Assembly: GCF_021206925.1 (NCBI RefSeq)
Contig: NZ_JAJPRF010000001.1
Location: 1-64,000 of the forward strand
DNA length: 64,000 bases
Origin: Rhodoflexus caldus
GTDB lineage: Bacteria; Bacteroidota; Bacteroidia; Cytophagales; Thermoflexibacteraceae
Reading direction: 5' to 3'
How positions within the stretch are numbered: position 1 is the first letter of the stretch; every line of letters begins with the position of its first letter. The notes beneath the pieces are model-generated. The model saw only the letters and a list, made by a program, of their open reading frames with translations. It did no database searches and had not been told where the DNA came from. Below are positions 60,877 to 64,000 of the stretch, in pieces. Both the position numbers and the translations under genes were made by a program.

Positions 60877-62268
60877 ATGGAAAGAGAACTCGGAAAAGTA
60901 CTTGTTATTGACGACAACGAAGATATTTTGCTGGCTACCAAACTACTGCTGAAAAAATATGCCAAACTTGTGCAAATAGAAAAAGACCCGCGCAAAATCC
61001 CGTTCCTGCTCAATCAGGACAAGTACGACGTGATTTTGCTGGATATGAACTTTACCAAAGACACTGCCACCGGCAAAGAAGGTTTTTATTGGCTGGAAGA
61101 AATTCTCACCCGCGACCCGCAGGCAGTAGTGGTGATGATTACAGCCTATGGCGACGTGGAAATGGCAGTGCGTGCGCTCAAAGCCGGCGCCACCGATTTT
61201 GTGCTCAAACCTTGGCAAAATGATAAATTGGTAGAAACACTCTACAACGCAGTAGCAACCAAAAAAGGAAGCAAAACCGCCGCAAAAGACAACAGCAGCA
61301 CCTCTGCGGTGAAAAAAGACAAAGTTGCCGGAGCAGCAGTCAATCCCTTTGAGGGAATCATCGGCAAAAGCGAAGCTATGATGAACCTATTCACCATCAT
61401 TCGTAAAGTTGCCATTACCGATGCTAACGTGTTGATTTTGGGTGAAAACGGCACCGGTAAAGAAGTAATTGCCCGTGCCATTCATCAGGCCTCACAACGC
61501 AATTCCCATCCTTTTGTAAGCGTGGATATGGGAGCCATTACGGAAACACTTTTTGAAAGTGAACTTTTCGGCCATAAAAAGGGCGCTTTTACCGATGCCA
61601 AAGAAGACCGCGCCGGACGCTTTGAGGCTGCCAACAAAGGAACGCTGTTTCTGGACGAAATCGGCAACCTGCCGCTTGCGATGCAGTCTAAACTGCTGAC
61701 CGTTTTGCAACGCCGCGAAGTAACACGCGTAGGCAGCAATCAGGCTACCCCCATAGATATTCGCTTGGTGTGTGCTACCAACATGCCGCTGTATGAAATG
61801 GTGGAAGAAAATGAGTTCCGGCAGGATTTGTTGTACCGCATCAATACCGTAGAGCTGCACCTGCCTGCACTGCGCGAAAGACAAGAAGATATTCCGCTGT
61901 TGGCAGAACACTATGCCGAGGTTTACAGCAAACGCTACAACCTCCCTCAGAAATCATTTTCGGCTTCTGCCATGCGCAAGTTGCAGCAGTACCATTGGCC
62001 GGGCAATGTGCGCGAGTTGCAACATGCCGTTGAGCGTGCCATTATCATGAGCGATGAAGATGAGTTACAGGCCGGGGACTTCCTGTTTCTGCTGCAAAAA
62101 AGCGAAAGCGCCGAGTTGGATATTGACGACTACAATCTGGAAAATGTGGAAAAGTTGGTCATACAAAAAGCCATCAGCAAACATGCGGGCAATATATCCA
62201 AAGCAGCCAAAGCACTGGGGCTTACCCGCGCCTCACTCTATCGCCGTTTGGAAAAACACGGCCTTTAA
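60877..62268 (+). CDS. Sigma-54-dependent response regulator (NtrC family)
   Basis: The 463-residue protein has a receiver domain (VLVIDDNEDILLATK, phospho-Asp in VILLDMNFTK, FVLKPWQNDKL) and an AAA+ domain. The AAA+ domain carries Walker A LILGENGTGKEVIARA, ESELFGHKKGAFTDAKEDRA, Walker B GTLFLDEIGNLPL and an arginine-finger region. A Fis-type helix-turn-helix ends it (NISKAAKALGLTRASLYRRL). It activates sigma-54 promoters after phosphorylation. The sigma-54 contact loop reads GAFTDA, not the usual GAFTGA. It is divergent from the HsdR_N-type gene. Confidence 0.94.
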   Translation: MERELGKVLVIDDNEDILLATKLLLKKYAKLVQIEKDPRKIPFLLNQDKYDVILLDMNFTKDTATGKEGFYWLEEILTRDPQAVVVMITAYGDVEMAVRALKAGATDFVLKPWQNDKLVETLYNAVATKKGSKTAAKDNSSTSAVKKDKVAGAAVNPFEGIIGKSEAMMNLFTIIRKVAITDANVLILGENGTGKEVIARAIHQASQRNSHPFVSVDMGAITETLFESELFGHKKGAFTDAKEDRAGRFEAANKGTLFLDEIGNLPLAMQSKLLTVLQRREVTRVGSNQATPIDIRLVCATNMPLYEMVEENEFRQDLLYRINTVELHLPALRERQEDIPLLAEHYAEVYSKRYNLPQKSFSASAMRKLQQYHWPGNVRELQHAVERAIIMSDEDELQAGDFLFLLQKSESAELDIDDYNLENVEKLVIQKAISKHAGNISKAAKALGLTRASLYRRLEKHGL

Positions 62269-62323
62269 GCAGGGGTAGCTTATCCCCTAAAATTTAGGCC
62301 GATGATAGCAGTTATAAATACAT

Positions 62324-62360
62324 AAATCCCGACAGATTTTGCCAATCCGTCGGGATTTAT
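62324..62360 (+). terminator. Terminator between the NtrC-type regulator and tgt
   Basis: AAATCCCGAC (62324-62333) pairs with GTCGGGATTT (62349-62358), followed by a short T-rich stretch. Confidence 0.75.
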
Positions 62361-62433
62361 TGTGCTTATTATCAACGTTTGAGCTGTTTTTATTCACATT
62401 CGCGCGGTTGGCATAGCGGAAGGATAAATCCTA

Positions 62434-63573
62434 CTATAAACGGCGCGTTACTTTTTCCATCATTTGCTTTTTCCATTCGCCGAAGGTGCCTGCCAAAATA
62501 TGCTGCCGTGCCTGCCCGACCAGCCACAGGTAAAAGCTGAGGTTTTGCAAACTTGCAATTTGCCCGCCCAGCAGTTCGCCTGCCACAATCAGGTGGCGCA
62601 AATAGGCTTTGCTGTAAAAAGTATTCACATAGCCGCCCACTTGCGGGTCAAGCGGCGAAAAATCGCTTTTCCATTTTTCGTTTTTGATATTGATTATGCC
62701 TTCGGAAGTGAACAACATGCCGTTGCGTCCGTTGCGGGTAGGCATTACGCAATCAAACATATCCACACCCAGCGCGATACACTCCAAAATATTGGCAGGC
62801 GTGCCCACGCCCATCAGGTAGCGGGGTTTATTTTTAGGTAGAATTTCGCAGACCAAGCCCGTCATTTCATACATCTGCTCTGCCGGTTCACCAACAGAAA
62901 GTCCGCCTATGGCGTTGCCTTCGCGGTCTAAGGAAGCGACTTCTTCGGCAGAGGCTTTGCGCAGGTCTTTAAAAACACTCCCCTGCAAAATGGGGAAAAG
63001 TGTTTGGTCGTAGCCGTAGCGCGGCTCGGTGCTATCAAAGCGTTTGATGCAGCGGCGCAGCCAGCGATGTGTCAGCTCCATTGATTTTTTGGCATAGCTG
63101 TACTCGCAAGGGTAAGGCGGGCACTCATCAAAAGCCATGATGATATCCGCACCAATGATGCGTTGAATATCCATCACCTTTTCGGGCGTAAACAGGTGCT
63201 TCGAGCCGTCAATGTGCGATTGAAACATGGCACCTTCTTCGTTCAACTTGCGGCGTTCGGAAAGCGAAAAAACCTGATAGCCGCCGCTGTCGGTCAAAAT
63301 GGGTTTGTTCCAACCGTTGAATTTGTGCAGACCGCCTGCCTGTTCTAAAATAGAAAGCCCGGGACGCAGGTAGAGATGGTAGGTATTTCCTAAAATAATT
63401 TGCGCCTTTACGTCCTGTTCAAGTTCGCGGGTGTGAACCGCTTTCACGGTTGCCACTGTTCCTACGGGCATAAAAATAGGGGTTTGAATGGTGCCGTGGT
63501 CGGTTGTAATTTCCCCGGCACGGGCGGCGGTGGCGGTATCGGTTGCCTGTAATTGAAAAGAAAGGCGTGGCAT
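62434..63573 (-). CDS. tgt: Queuine tRNA-ribosyltransferase
   Basis: The 379-residue TIM-barrel protein has PIFMPVGTVATVKAV, NTYHLYLRPGLSIL, catalytic Asp in ILTDSGGYQVFSLS, GGLSVGEPAEQM, LMGVGTPANIL and nucleophilic Asp in VDMFDCVMPTRNGRNG. It exchanges guanine 34 for preQ1 in tRNAs with GUN anticodons. The zinc-binding CxCxxC segment is replaced by QVGGYVNT in LDPQVGGYVNTFYSKAYLRH, a loss I believe is usual in Bacteroidota. Confidence 0.95.
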   Translation of the reverse strand: MPRLSFQLQATDTATAARAGEITTDHGTIQTPIFMPVGTVATVKAVHTRELEQDVKAQIILGNTYHLYLRPGLSILEQAGGLHKFNGWNKPILTDSGGYQVFSLSERRKLNEEGAMFQSHIDGSKHLFTPEKVMDIQRIIGADIIMAFDECPPYPCEYSYAKKSMELTHRWLRRCIKRFDSTEPRYGYDQTLFPILQGSVFKDLRKASAEEVASLDREGNAIGGLSVGEPAEQMYEMTGLVCEILPKNKPRYLMGVGTPANILECIALGVDMFDCVMPTRNGRNGMLFTSEGIINIKNEKWKSDFSPLDPQVGGYVNTFYSKAYLRHLIVAGELLGGQIASLQNLSFYLWLVGQARQHILAGTFGEWKKQMMEKVTRRL

Positions 63574-63762
63574 GGGCGTTTAACAAAAATAAGGTGCAAA
63601 TATCCTTTGAAATTCGGAAATCCGCACCTTTGCAAGATGCCTTTGCACGTTGCCGACAATCGCGGAGTTTGGCAATTTTTTAAATCCGAATCCCGAAATC
63701 CCAAATCCGCACTCCGAAAGGTCGGTTTGTTTTGCTTGATTATTGAGTCGGTATCGGCACAA

Positions 63763-63795
63763 AAAAAGGTTGCTGCTTGGGGCAACAACCTACGG
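63763..63795 (-). terminator. Intrinsic terminator of the edge gene
   Basis: On the minus strand GGTTGTTGCC pairs with GCAGCAACC and is followed by seven T. It lies just downstream of the stop codon at 63818. Confidence 0.75.
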
Positions 63796-63817
63796 TTATA
63801 CGACCAATCGGTACGAA

Positions 63818-64000
63818 TTACTTTTTGGCTTTCTGGGCTGCCAACATTTCGTTGTATGCTTTCAGTTGGTCGCCTTTCAGCACTTTTTTAATAGCTTCCT
63901 CAAAGGTTGTTTTCAAGCGCTCGGGCATGGCTTTCAGGTCTTCCTGCTTTTCCTTTAAGGTTTCACTTCTCTTGGCAAGAGCTGCTTTCTCTGCATTGAT
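63818..64000 (-). CDS. 3' end of a small helical protein (partial)
   Basis: Sixty codons are visible before the stop at 63818: INAEKAALAKRSETLKEKQE, DLKAMPERLKTTFEEAIKKV, then LKGDQLKAYNEMLAAQKAKK. The sequence is charged and helical and resembles the tails of small periplasmic Spy/CpxP-like or LTxxQ-type proteins of Bacteroidota. The start lies beyond the window, so the full length and any signal peptide cannot be seen. Confidence 0.6.
   Translation of the reverse strand: MNAEKAALAKRSETLKEKQEDLKAMPERLKTTFEEAIKKVLKGDQLKAYNEMLAAQKAKK

Noticed and set aside
63553-63891. Plus-strand frame of 112 codons at the right edge
   Set aside because: It overlaps the tgt start, the terminator and the edge gene on the other strand, and has no recognisable features.

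Overview
The window looks like a chromosome segment of a member of the Bacteroidota, most likely a cytophagalean (Cytophagia). The reasons are the Bacteroidota-restricted lipoprotein/outer-membrane pair of DUF6452 and DUF6048 type, a Tgt without the usual zinc cysteines, transglutaminase-like proteins with DUF3857, a Wza/Wzc/CpsB capsule set, KMO, a Bacteroidota-type tyrosine recombinase, promoter -7 boxes of TAnnTTTG form, and a general lack of strong Shine-Dalgarno sequences. The species cannot be named from the sequence alone.

Positions 1-28005 form an accessory defence island. It opens with a NYN-domain RNase-like protein, the truncated 3' end of a FAD/Fe-S oxidoreductase gene, and a tyrosine recombinase. 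Next is a very large CRISPR array (3764-11491, 108 intact 37-bp repeats plus a decayed terminal repeat at 3692-3728). Its leader is on the right, so it is transcribed leftward, and the repeats end in the 8-nt crRNA tag ATTGCGAC. Beyond the leader lie cas2 (with an unusual ~135-residue N-terminal extension) and cas1, coupled to an exported DUF3761-like protein, a small secreted protein and an ECF sigma factor. A leftward type III-B effector operon follows. In transcription order it reads cas6, cmr1, cmr2 (cas10), cmr3, a CARF-PD-(D/E)XK effector, a DUF1016 nuclease, a DUF6922-like/AbiEii pair, cmr4, a GxxExxY protein, cmr5, cmr6, a Card1/Can2-like CARF nuclease and the Csx20 ring nuclease.

The expected logic of this operon is as follows. 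Cas6 processes crRNA and the Cmr complex binds target RNA. The Cas10 subunit keeps GGDD but has no HD nuclease domain, so it should act mainly by making cyclic oligoadenylate. Two different CARF nucleases can respond to that signal, and Csx20 should degrade it and switch the response off. The operon has been invaded at least three times. One invader is an AbiE-type module that carries a copy of the cmr4 5' end. Another is a GxxExxY gene boxed by inverted copies of a GATTTCAGGATT-type repeat. Single copies of the same repeat have also become coding sequence inside cmr6 and at the 3' end of the CARF gene.

Positions 28521-64000 are mostly ordinary chromosome: an S9 peptidase, a kinase-fold-like protein, adk, a TPR protein, an SNF2 helicase coupled to an alpha/beta hydrolase, rpsU, a DedA protein, kmo, a DegP-like protease, lipoproteins, an SDR, scoB, dsbD, two DUF3857 proteins, an AP2/HNH protein, a thioesterase, a divergent hisA, rodA and a receiver protein. 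These are followed by capsule export/regulation genes (cpsB-like, wzc-like with a Tyr-Gly repeat tail, wza-like), an HsdR_N-type protein, an NtrC-type regulator, tgt and a partial gene at the right edge. No rRNA or tRNA gene was recognised.
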